NCBI GenBank assembly: GCA_025964075.1
Contig: JAOPZQ010000191.1
Coordinates: 1-5,744, forward strand
Length of the DNA stretch: 5,744 nt
Direction of reading: 5' to 3'
DNA from: Solirubrobacterales bacterium
GTDB taxonomy: Bacteria; Actinomycetota; Thermoleophilia; Solirubrobacterales; Solirubrobacteraceae
Below the pieces are notes generated by a model. The model made no database searches, was not told where the DNA came from, and saw only the letters and a list, made by a program, of their open reading frames with translations. Positions 1 to 5,498 of the stretch are shown here, in pieces. Both the position numbers and the translations under genes were made by a program. Position 1 is the first letter of the stretch; each line of letters opens with the position of its first letter.

Positions 1-652
1 CGGCGCCCCGCGGCAGTCCGCGGGCGCGCAGGCGCGCGCCCTTCAAGACCGAGGCGGCGACGATGATCGGGAGCGCGGCGTGCCGGGAGAGCGCGTTCGC
101 GTCCTCGCGCGTGAAGCCCCGGGCGCGTGCCGCGACCAGCGTCGCGCCGTTCCGGGAGACGCCGGGGACCAGGGCGCTCGCCTGGGCGAGGCCCAGCAGG
201 AGCGCGTCGACGGCGCCCGCCTCCGCGCGCACGCGGGTCTGGGGACGGCGATCGACGGCGAGCATCGCCAGCGAGCCCGCGATCAGGCCTGCGGCGATCG
301 ACCCGGGGCGGCCGAGCCGGCGCTCGATCGGCCGCTCCAGCGCGAACGCGACGACGGCCGGCGGCAGGAACGAGCATGCGACGAGCCGCGCGCGCCGCAG
401 GTCGAAGTCCCGAGCCGCCTCGCCGACCTCGTCCCGCAGCGCGATCAGCAGCGCCGCCGCGGTCCCCGCGTGCAGCGCGACCTCGAAGCTCTTGCGCAGC
501 TCGCCCTCCAGCGCGGGGTAGCGCCAGCGCAGCAGCCACGGGACGAGCGTCACGTGCCCGGACGACGAGACCGGCAGCAACTCGGTGGGACCGTGGAGGA
601 GGCCGAGCGCGACCGCTTCGCTCAGGCGGAGCTCGCTCTCAGCCGGAGGCAT
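1..652 (-). CDS. uppP: Undecaprenyl-diphosphatase, UppP/BacA family (3' end cut off by window edge)
   Basis: Integral membrane phosphatase family that hydrolyses undecaprenyl pyrophosphate to the monophosphate, recycling the lipid carrier for peptidoglycan and other envelope glycans. I translated 217 codons by hand from the ATG at 652-650. E. coli UppP has 273 residues, so roughly the last 50-60 are missing. The first signature is at residues 20-33 (HGPTELLPVSSSGH), followed by KSFEVALHAGT, which matches the KTFEV region of E. coli UppP. The second signature is at residues 163-171 (PGVSRNGAT). Glu24, Ser29-31, His33 and Arg167 are kept. Two positions differ from the usual motifs: His20 where Glu/Gln is expected, and Asn168 where Ser is expected in PGxSRS. 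The start lies inside the end of the upstream dedA-like gene (14-base overlap, different frame), so the two are probably co-transcribed and translationally coupled. Family assignment is firm; full activity is less certain because of the motif changes. Confidence 0.9.
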   Translation of the reverse strand, partial: MPPAESELRLSEAVALGLLHGPTELLPVSSSGHVTLVPWLLRWRYPALEGELRKSFEVALHAGTAAALLIALRDEVGEAARDFDLRRARLVACSFLPPAVVAFALERPIERRLGRPGSIAAGLIAGSLAMLAVDRRPQTRVRAEAGAVDALLLGLAQASALVPGVSRNGATLVAARARGFTREDANALSRHAALPIIVAASVLKGARLRARGLPRGA

Positions 653-1289
653 CCACGGCGGGCTCGCCCTCGCGCCGGCGGCGCACGCGCCGGACGACGA
701 GGTAGACGATCCCGATCACGATCAGCGCGGCGATCGCGTAGTCCAGGTAGGCCAGGTTGTCCTTCCACTTGTGCCAGTTGTGGCCGACGCCGTCGCCGAG
801 CGCGCCGAGCGCGAGGACCCAGGGCAGGCAGCCGGCGACGGTGAGGACCGTGAAGCGCAAGAACGGCATGCGCGCGACGCCGGCGGGCAGCGAGATGAAC
901 GTCCGGACCACCGGCAGCATGCGGGAGAAGAAGACCGCCTTGGCGCCGTAGCGCTCGAACCAGCGGTCGGCCCGCTGGAGCTGGGCGGGCGTGATGTGCA
1001 GCACGCGACCGTGCTTCTCCAGCAGCTCGATCCGCCCGAAATAGCCGACCGCGTAGGCGATCCACGAACCGACGAGGTTCCCCGCGGTGCCCACGAGCGT
1101 GATCGTGATGAGACTCCAATGGCCGCTCGAGACGTCGAAGCCGGCGAACAGCATCGTCGCTTCGGAGGGGATCGGGATGCACGCGCTCTCGAGTGTCATC
1201 AGGACGAACACGCCGGCCAGGCCGAGGTGGTCGATCGTCTTGGTGGCGAAGTCGACGAGCTGGGAGGAGACGGAGGCGAGTACGAACAT
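639..1289 (-). CDS. DedA-family membrane protein (VTT / SNARE-associated domain)
   Basis: Multi-pass inner-membrane protein of 216 residues, a normal DedA length. DedA members support proton-dependent envelope homeostasis, and recent work assigns some of them (B. subtilis UptA) to undecaprenyl-phosphate translocation. The first motif is at residues 34-43, with Glu34, Pro39, Pro41 and Glu43 (ESACIPIPSE). The second is at 120-137 (FFSRMLPVVRTFISLPAG). Glu34, Glu43, Arg123 and Arg129 align with the residues reported as essential in E. coli YqjA/YghB (Glu39, Asp51, Arg130, Arg136), and the two arginines keep the six-residue spacing. Hydrophobic segments lie near residues 22-50, 60-84, 130-165 and 183-200, and the tail is strongly basic (RRVRRRRE). 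The ATG at 1289 is the only good start, because the upstream region is intergenic; no clear ribosome binding site precedes it. The 3' end overlaps the uppP start, which suggests a shared carrier-lipid recycling role. The actual substrate cannot be read from the sequence. Confidence 0.93.
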   Translation of the reverse strand: MFVLASVSSQLVDFATKTIDHLGLAGVFVLMTLESACIPIPSEATMLFAGFDVSSGHWSLITITLVGTAGNLVGSWIAYAVGYFGRIELLEKHGRVLHITPAQLQRADRWFERYGAKAVFFSRMLPVVRTFISLPAGVARMPFLRFTVLTVAGCLPWVLALGALGDGVGHNWHKWKDNLAYLDYAIAALIVIGIVYLVVRRVRRRREGEPAVDASG

Positions 1290-1353
1290 GAGCGCAGAAG
1301 GGTACCGGCGCGCGGGTTAACGGCCGGCAAAGATCTAGAGTCCCGCCTTGCCG
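1290..1353. promoter_or_regulatory. Divergent intergenic promoter region
   Basis: This 64-base stretch separates the leftward dedA-uppP pair from the rightward aminotransferase gene, so it should hold promoters for both directions. It is locally AT-richer than its surroundings (GTTAAC at 1316-1321, AAAGATCTAGAG at 1329-1340). On the plus strand the best -10-like hexamer is TAGAGT at 1336-1341. On the minus strand, TACCCT (plus positions 1304 down to 1299) fits the actinobacterial TAnnnT pattern and ends 9 bases before the dedA ATG. I find no convincing -35 box at normal spacing for either. The assignment is by position and pattern only. Confidence 0.5.
1336..1341 (+). promoter_or_regulatory. 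-10-like hexamer TAGAGT before the aminotransferase gene
   Basis: TAGAGT fits the actinobacterial sigma-70-type TAnnnT -10 consensus. A transcript starting 6-8 bases downstream would begin around 1348-1350, only a few bases before the ATG at 1354. This implies a leaderless or nearly leaderless mRNA and argues against the in-frame TTG at 1348 as the true start. No clear -35 element is visible. Confidence 0.45.
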
Positions 1354-2442
1354 ATGGCGATTCCGCTCTTCGACACCACCACGCCGCTGGAGCCGCTGCG
1401 CGCCCGGATCGAGCAGCGCGTGCTGGACGTGCTGCGGAAGGGCGCCTACATCCTCGGGCCGGAGGTCGCCGGCTTCGAGAAGGACTTCGCCGCCCACCTC
1501 GGCGCCGCGCACGCGGTTGGCGTCGCCAACGGCACCGACGCCCTGACGATCGCCCTGCGGGCGCTCGGCGTCGGCCCCGGCGACGAGGTCGTGGTGCCCT
1601 CGTTCACGTTCTACGCCTCCGCCGAGGCGGTGCCGCCCACCGGCGCCCGGCCCGTCTTCTGCGACATCGATCCCGGCACGTTCTGCGTCACTCCCGACAC
1701 CGTGCGCGCGGCGCTCACGCCGCGCACGAAGGCCGTCGTCACCGTCGACCTGTTCGGGAACGTCGCGCCGAGCGCCGAGATCCGCGAGGCGACCGGGCTC
1801 CCCGTGGTCGAGGACGCCGCCCAGGCGGCCGGCGCCACCCGCCACGGGGCCGCGGCCGGGACGTTCGGGGACGTCGCGACGTTCTCGTTCTTCCCCTCGA
1901 AGAACCTCGCGTGCTTCGGCGACGGCGGCGCCGTCGTCACCGGAGACGACGCCCTCGCCGAGCGCGTCCGGATGCTGCGCTTCCACGGCTCGCGTGACAA
2001 GGTCACGTTCGAGGACGTCGGCTACAACTCGCGGCTCGACGAGATCCAGGCCGCGATCCTCCGCGAGCAGCTGCCCTCCCTCGCCGCCTGGGCCGCCGGC
2101 CGGCGCGCCGCCGGCGCGTACTACGCGGAGGCCGGCCTCGCCGAGGTCGCGGATCTGCCGATCCCGGTCGACGGCGCCGATCCGGCGTGGCACCTGTTCG
2201 TGATCCGCCACCGCCACGCGGATGCGCTCGCGGCCGTGCTCGCCGACCGCGGCATCCAGACGAAGGCCTATTACCGTGTGCCGACGCACCGCCAGCCGGC
2301 GATGGCCGCCTACGCGAACGGCGCCGTGCTCACGGGGACCGACGAGGCCGCGCGCACGCACCTGGCGATCCCGATGAGCCCGGTCCTCGGCCGCGAGCAG
2401 GCGGAGGCCGTCGTGGACGCGATCCGCGCGGCCGACGTGTAA
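1354..2442 (+). CDS. DegT/DnrJ/EryC1/StrS family PLP-dependent sugar aminotransferase
   Basis: Cytosolic fold-type I PLP enzyme that transfers an amino group, usually from glutamate, to a keto-sugar nucleotide. From the ATG at 1354 it has 362 residues, typical of the family. Visible motifs are the phosphate-binding GTDAL at residues 60-64; VEDAAQAAG with Asp154 (pairs with the PLP ring nitrogen) and Gln157; FSFFPSKNL with the Schiff-base lysine Lys183; and the NSRLDEIQAAIL block that follows the active site. An in-frame TTG at 1348 would add two residues. The ATG is preferred because family members commonly begin M-x-IPLF and because TAGAGT would place the mRNA start almost on it. The next gene begins immediately after its TAA. 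The 4,6-dehydratase two genes downstream could supply its 4-keto substrate, making it a candidate UDP-4-keto-6-deoxy-HexNAc aminotransferase (PglE-like), but 3-keto substrates (WbpE/QdtB-like) cannot be excluded. Confidence 0.95.
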   Translation: MAIPLFDTTTPLEPLRARIEQRVLDVLRKGAYILGPEVAGFEKDFAAHLGAAHAVGVANGTDALTIALRALGVGPGDEVVVPSFTFYASAEAVPPTGARPVFCDIDPGTFCVTPDTVRAALTPRTKAVVTVDLFGNVAPSAEIREATGLPVVEDAAQAAGATRHGAAAGTFGDVATFSFFPSKNLACFGDGGAVVTGDDALAERVRMLRFHGSRDKVTFEDVGYNSRLDEIQAAILREQLPSLAAWAAGRRAAGAYYAEAGLAEVADLPIPVDGADPAWHLFVIRHRHADALAAVLADRGIQTKAYYRVPTHRQPAMAAYANGAVLTGTDEAARTHLAIPMSPVLGREQAEAVVDAIRAADV

Positions 2443-3447
2443 GTGCGCGTCTGGGTCGACCTCACGAACTCGCCGCACGTCCTCGTCCTGCGCCCGATCG
2501 TCCGGGCGCTCCGCGCCGACGGGCACGAGGTCGAGCTCACCGCGCGAGACTTCGCCCAGACACTCGGCCTCCTCGAGCGCTTCGGGCTCGAGGCGACCGC
2601 GATCGGGCGCCACCGCGGCGGCCGCGTCACGGCGAAGGCGCTGGGGCTGTTCGAGCGCTCGCTGGCGCTCGCGCGCTGGGCGCGGCGCCGGCCCCGGTTC
2701 GACCTCGCGCTCGGTCACGGCTCGAACGACGTCACCGTGGCGGCGCGGCTGCTGCGGATCCCGTGCTCGACGACGTTCGACTACGAATGGGCGAAGGTCC
2801 AGCACAACGTCAACTGCCGGCTCGCCCAGGCCGTCGTCGTGCCCGACGCGATCCCGCCCGAACGCCTCGAGCGCTACGGCGCGAAGGGGAAGCTCCACCG
2901 CTACCCGGGCCTCAAGGAGGAGTACTACCTCGCTGACTTCGAACCGGATGCGGCGGTTCTCGACGAGTTGCGGCTCGACCGCGCGCAGCCGATCGCGGTC
3001 GTGCGCACGCCGCCGGCCGTCTCGCTGTACCACCGGTTCGAGAACCCCTTGTTCGCCGAGGTCCTGCGGCGCCTGCGCGGGACCCAGGCGGTGGTGCTGC
3101 CGCGCACGCCGGAGCAGCGCGCGGAGCTCGCCGCCGAGGGCGGGTTCGTGGTTCCCGAGCGGGCGATCGACGCGCAGTCCCTGGTCGCCTTGGCCGACCT
3201 CGTGATCTCCGCCGGCGGGACGATGAACCGCGAGGCCGTGGCGCTGGGAACACCGGTGTTCACGGTGTTCGAAGGGCGGCTGGGGGCGGTCGACGAGCGC
3301 CTGATCGCGGACGGGCGCCTCCGGCGCCTCGAGCGGGCCGAGGACGTCGTCCTCGCCAAACGGGAGCCCGCGGTGTTCGACCGCGTCCGGCGCGACCCGC
3401 GCGTGCTTGCAACGATGCTCACGGCACCGGTCGGCGACCGGGCCTAG
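2443..3447 (+). CDS. DUF354-family protein, putative GT-B glycosyltransferase
   Basis: 334 residues starting at a GTG that directly abuts the TAA of the aminotransferase gene (TAAGTG). There is no Shine-Dalgarno sequence, so translation probably depends on ribosomes finishing the upstream gene. The N-terminus reads RVWVDLTNSPHV with His12, followed by TARDFAQTL (33-41), both typical of DUF354. Further blocks are LALGHGSND (88-96), TTFDYEWAKVQHN (110-122) and, in the C-terminal half, AGGTMNREAVALGTP (257-271). The last resembles the glycine-rich, Glu-containing nucleotide-sugar-binding loop of GT-B proteins such as MurG and UDP-GlcNAc 2-epimerases. No signal peptide or membrane segment is seen, so it is probably cytosolic or peripheral to the membrane. 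DUF354 has no settled biochemical function that I know of. Its place between an aminotransferase and a dehydratase supports a sugar-transfer role, but donor and acceptor are unknown. Confidence 0.85.
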   Translation: MRVWVDLTNSPHVLVLRPIVRALRADGHEVELTARDFAQTLGLLERFGLEATAIGRHRGGRVTAKALGLFERSLALARWARRRPRFDLALGHGSNDVTVAARLLRIPCSTTFDYEWAKVQHNVNCRLAQAVVVPDAIPPERLERYGAKGKLHRYPGLKEEYYLADFEPDAAVLDELRLDRAQPIAVVRTPPAVSLYHRFENPLFAEVLRRLRGTQAVVLPRTPEQRAELAAEGGFVVPERAIDAQSLVALADLVISAGGTMNREAVALGTPVFTVFEGRLGAVDERLIADGRLRRLERAEDVVLAKREPAVFDRVRRDPRVLATMLTAPVGDRA

Positions 3448-3450
3448 AAT
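3445..3450 (+). promoter_or_regulatory. -10-like hexamer TAGAAT overlapping the DUF354 stop codon
   Basis: TAGAAT matches the TAnnnT -10 pattern and begins with the TAG stop of the DUF354 gene. The dehydratase ATG follows after 9 bases and has no Shine-Dalgarno sequence, so a transcript starting here would be leaderless or carry only a few leader bases. No -35 box is visible at 16-18 bases upstream. It could provide separate expression of the dehydratase in addition to read-through. Confidence 0.4.
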
Positions 3451-3459
3451 TCACGCGCG

Positions 3460-5481
3460 ATGCGCCGACGGCTTCGCTTCGCGGCCCGGCCCGTGCACCG
3501 CCATGCGCTCCTGCAGATCGCGGTGGACGCGTTCCTGGTCGCGCTCTCCTACTTCGTCGCGTTCCACCTCCGGTTCGACGGAGGCCTGCCGAGCCGCTAC
3601 GACGACCTCTTCATCAAGACGGTCGGCCCGCTCGTGCTTGGCGGCGTCGTCGTGTTCGCGCTGTTCGGCGCCTACCAGCGCTGGTGGCGCTACACCGGCG
3701 CGCGCGACTACCAGGCGCTCGTGCTCGCCGGGGTCGTCATCACGCTGCTCCTCGTCAGCGCCATCGCGCTCGTGCATCCCGTTACGCGTCCGCCCCACGA
3801 GACCTGGCTCGCCGTGCCCACGGACGGGGCGTTCACGGCCCTGCGGTCGATCGTCAACCTCGGCGGTGTCCGCCTCGCCGTGCATCCGGTGAAGGGCCTG
3901 GCGGAGAACTGGGTCTCCGTCGGCCTCCCGACCGGCGTCGCCGCGGCGTTCCTGCTGCTCCTGCTCGTCTTCACGTCGGCGATCCGCTTCATCGCCGTGT
4001 GGCTGCGCCAGCCGTCGGTGCGCGGCTTCCGCAAGGACGCGCGCAACGTCCTCATCGTCGGCGCGGGCGAGGGTGGCCAGCTCGTCCTGCGCGAGATGAT
4101 CCGCAACCCCGCGCTCGGCTACCGGCCCGTCGGCTTCGTCGACGACGATCCGCGCAAGCAGGGGATGCGGCTCGAGAAACGGCTGAAGGTCCTCGGCTCG
4201 ACCGGCCCGGACTTCCCGCGCCTGCTCGACGACGTCGAGCCCGACGAGGTCATCATCGCGATCCCCTCGGCGCCCGGCACGCTGCGCGCCCGCGTGCTCA
4301 TGGCCTGCCGCGAGCGGGGGATCCCCGTGCGCACGACGCCGACGGTGTTCGAGCTCCTGCGCAGCGGCGCCGGCGTCATCCGCCAGGTCCGCGACGTCCA
4401 GGTCGAGGACGTCCTCGGCCGCGAGCCGGTGCGGATGGAGCTCGAGCGCGTCGGGGCCTACCTGCGCGGCCAGGTCGTGCTCGTGACCGGCGCCGGCGGC
4501 TCGGTCGGCGGCGAGCTCTCGCGGCAGATCGCCCGGACCGGCGTGCGCCGGCTCGTGCTCGTCGACCACGCGGAGGACAACCTGTTCGAGATCACGCGCG
4601 AGCTCGAGGAGGAGCGCCACGTGCGAGTCGCCACGCCCGTCCTCGCCGATTGCAAGGAGGAGGAGCGGATGCGCGAGGTGCTCGCCGAGCACCGCCCGTC
4701 CGTGGTCTTCCACGCGGCCGCCTACAAGCACGTGGGGATGATGGAGTCGAACCCCGTCGAGGCGGTGCGCAACAACGCGCTCGCCACGCGGCTGATGGTG
4801 CGGATCGCCGGTGAGACGGGCGTGGGCGCGTTCGTCCTCGTCTCCACCGACAAGGCCGTGTCCCCCGCCACGGTCATGGGCGCCTCGAAGGCGCTCGCGG
4901 AGTGGGCGGTGGAGGCGGCGGCCAACCGGTGGCCGGAGACCCGGTTCGCCACCGTCCGGTTCGGCAACGTGCTCGGCTCCTCGGGGTCGGTCGTGCCGAT
5001 CTTCCGCCGCCAGATCGCCCACGGCGGGCCCGTGACGGTCACCGATCCGCGGATGACCCGCTACTTCATGACGATCCCCGAGGCGGTGCAGCTGATCATC
5101 CGCGCGGGCTCGCTGACCGGCGGCAGCGGCGACGTGTTCGTGCTCGAGATGGGGGAGCCGGTGCGCATCCTCGAGCTGGCCGAGCAGATGATCCGGCTCT
5201 CGGGCCTCGAGCCCGAGCGCGACATCGCGATCGAGGTGGTCGGGGTGCGCGGCGGGGAGAAGCTCCACGAGGAGCTGTTCAACCCCTACGAGCACCCGCA
5301 GCCGACCCCGGCGGAGAAGATCCGGCGCGCCGAGCACGAGCCGCTGGACCCGGCTTGGGTAGAGTCCACGTTCGCCGAGATCAATCTGCTCGTGCTGGAG
5401 GGTGACGCGGCCGGCCTGGCCGCCAAGGTGGGGGAGCTGGCGGCGGTTCGTGCCGCATCCTCCGCCCGGGTCGCCCCGTAG
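3460..5481 (+). CDS. Membrane-bound nucleotide-sugar 4,6-dehydratase, CapD/WbpM/PglF type
   Basis: A 673-residue enzyme with the long-form architecture of this family. Four hydrophobic segments lie near residues 17-36, 55-72, 86-105 and 158-181. A first Rossmann domain follows, with VLIVGAGEGGQ at 197-207. The catalytic SDR domain has VTGAGGSVGGEL (342-353, NAD(P) binding), FHAAAYKHVG (417-426), STDKAV (462-467), Met473 and Lys477 (VMGASK), RFGNVLGS (500-507) and RGGEKLHEEL (597-606). Met473 in place of the usual SDR tyrosine is typical of the CapD/WbpM/PglF group, which makes UDP-2-acetamido-2,6-dideoxy-4-keto-glucose from UDP-GlcNAc with C5 configuration retained. PseB/FlaA1 enzymes have Tyr there and invert C5. 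The catalytic part should face the cytoplasm. The loop between segments three and four (106-157) is unusually long. The ATG at 3460 lies 12 bases after the previous stop. The product would suit the aminotransferase two genes upstream. UDP-GlcNAc as substrate is inferred from the family. Confidence 0.95.
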   Translation: MRRRLRFAARPVHRHALLQIAVDAFLVALSYFVAFHLRFDGGLPSRYDDLFIKTVGPLVLGGVVVFALFGAYQRWWRYTGARDYQALVLAGVVITLLLVSAIALVHPVTRPPHETWLAVPTDGAFTALRSIVNLGGVRLAVHPVKGLAENWVSVGLPTGVAAAFLLLLLVFTSAIRFIAVWLRQPSVRGFRKDARNVLIVGAGEGGQLVLREMIRNPALGYRPVGFVDDDPRKQGMRLEKRLKVLGSTGPDFPRLLDDVEPDEVIIAIPSAPGTLRARVLMACRERGIPVRTTPTVFELLRSGAGVIRQVRDVQVEDVLGREPVRMELERVGAYLRGQVVLVTGAGGSVGGELSRQIARTGVRRLVLVDHAEDNLFEITRELEEERHVRVATPVLADCKEEERMREVLAEHRPSVVFHAAAYKHVGMMESNPVEAVRNNALATRLMVRIAGETGVGAFVLVSTDKAVSPATVMGASKALAEWAVEAAANRWPETRFATVRFGNVLGSSGSVVPIFRRQIAHGGPVTVTDPRMTRYFMTIPEAVQLIIRAGSLTGGSGDVFVLEMGEPVRILELAEQMIRLSGLEPERDIAIEVVGVRGGEKLHEELFNPYEHPQPTPAEKIRRAEHEPLDPAWVESTFAEINLLVLEGDAAGLAAKVGELAAVRAASSARVAP

Positions 5482-5484
5482 ACT
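5479..5484 (+). promoter_or_regulatory. -10-like hexamer TAGACT overlapping the dehydratase stop codon
   Basis: TAGACT fits TAnnnT and its first three bases are the stop codon of the dehydratase gene. The next start (ATG at 5499) is 14 bases further on and lacks a Shine-Dalgarno sequence, so a transcript from here would carry a leader of only about 5-8 bases. No -35 box is evident. The call rests mainly on recurrence of the same pattern at 1336 and 3445. Confidence 0.35.
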
Positions 5485-5498
5485 CACCGACTTCTCAG

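Noticed and set aside
1316..1321. GTTAAC palindrome as an operator
   Set aside because: Only six bases are symmetrical, the flanks do not extend the symmetry, and no second copy lies nearby.
1348..1353. TTG at 1348 as the aminotransferase start
   Set aside because: The in-frame ATG six bases later gives the usual family N-terminus, and the expected transcription start from TAGAGT falls at about 1348-1350.
63..1997. Plus-strand frames over the uppP, dedA and aminotransferase region (for example 63-521, 80-844, 585-1997)
   Set aside because: They oppose or lie out of frame with genes having recognisable motifs, and are rich in Arg, Ala, Ser and Pro as expected for shadow frames at this GC.
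622..3033. A very long open frame on the minus strand (about 800 codons) across three genes
   Set aside because: It runs antisense to two well-supported plus-strand genes and overlaps the dedA-like gene in another frame. Its translation is dominated by Arg, Asp, His and Gly with no recognisable domain, a typical by-product of high GC at codon third positions.
4852..4890. Assignment of the dehydratase as a PseB/FlaA1-type C5-inverting enzyme
   Set aside because: The catalytic position has Met473 (VMGASK) rather than Tyr, and the protein has the long form with membrane helices; both point to the CapD/WbpM/PglF group.
3451..5487. A 678-codon minus-strand frame covering the whole dehydratase gene
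   Set aside because: Mirror frame of a gene with clear catalytic motifs. The translation is low-complexity Arg/Asp/His/Glu-rich and matches no family I know.
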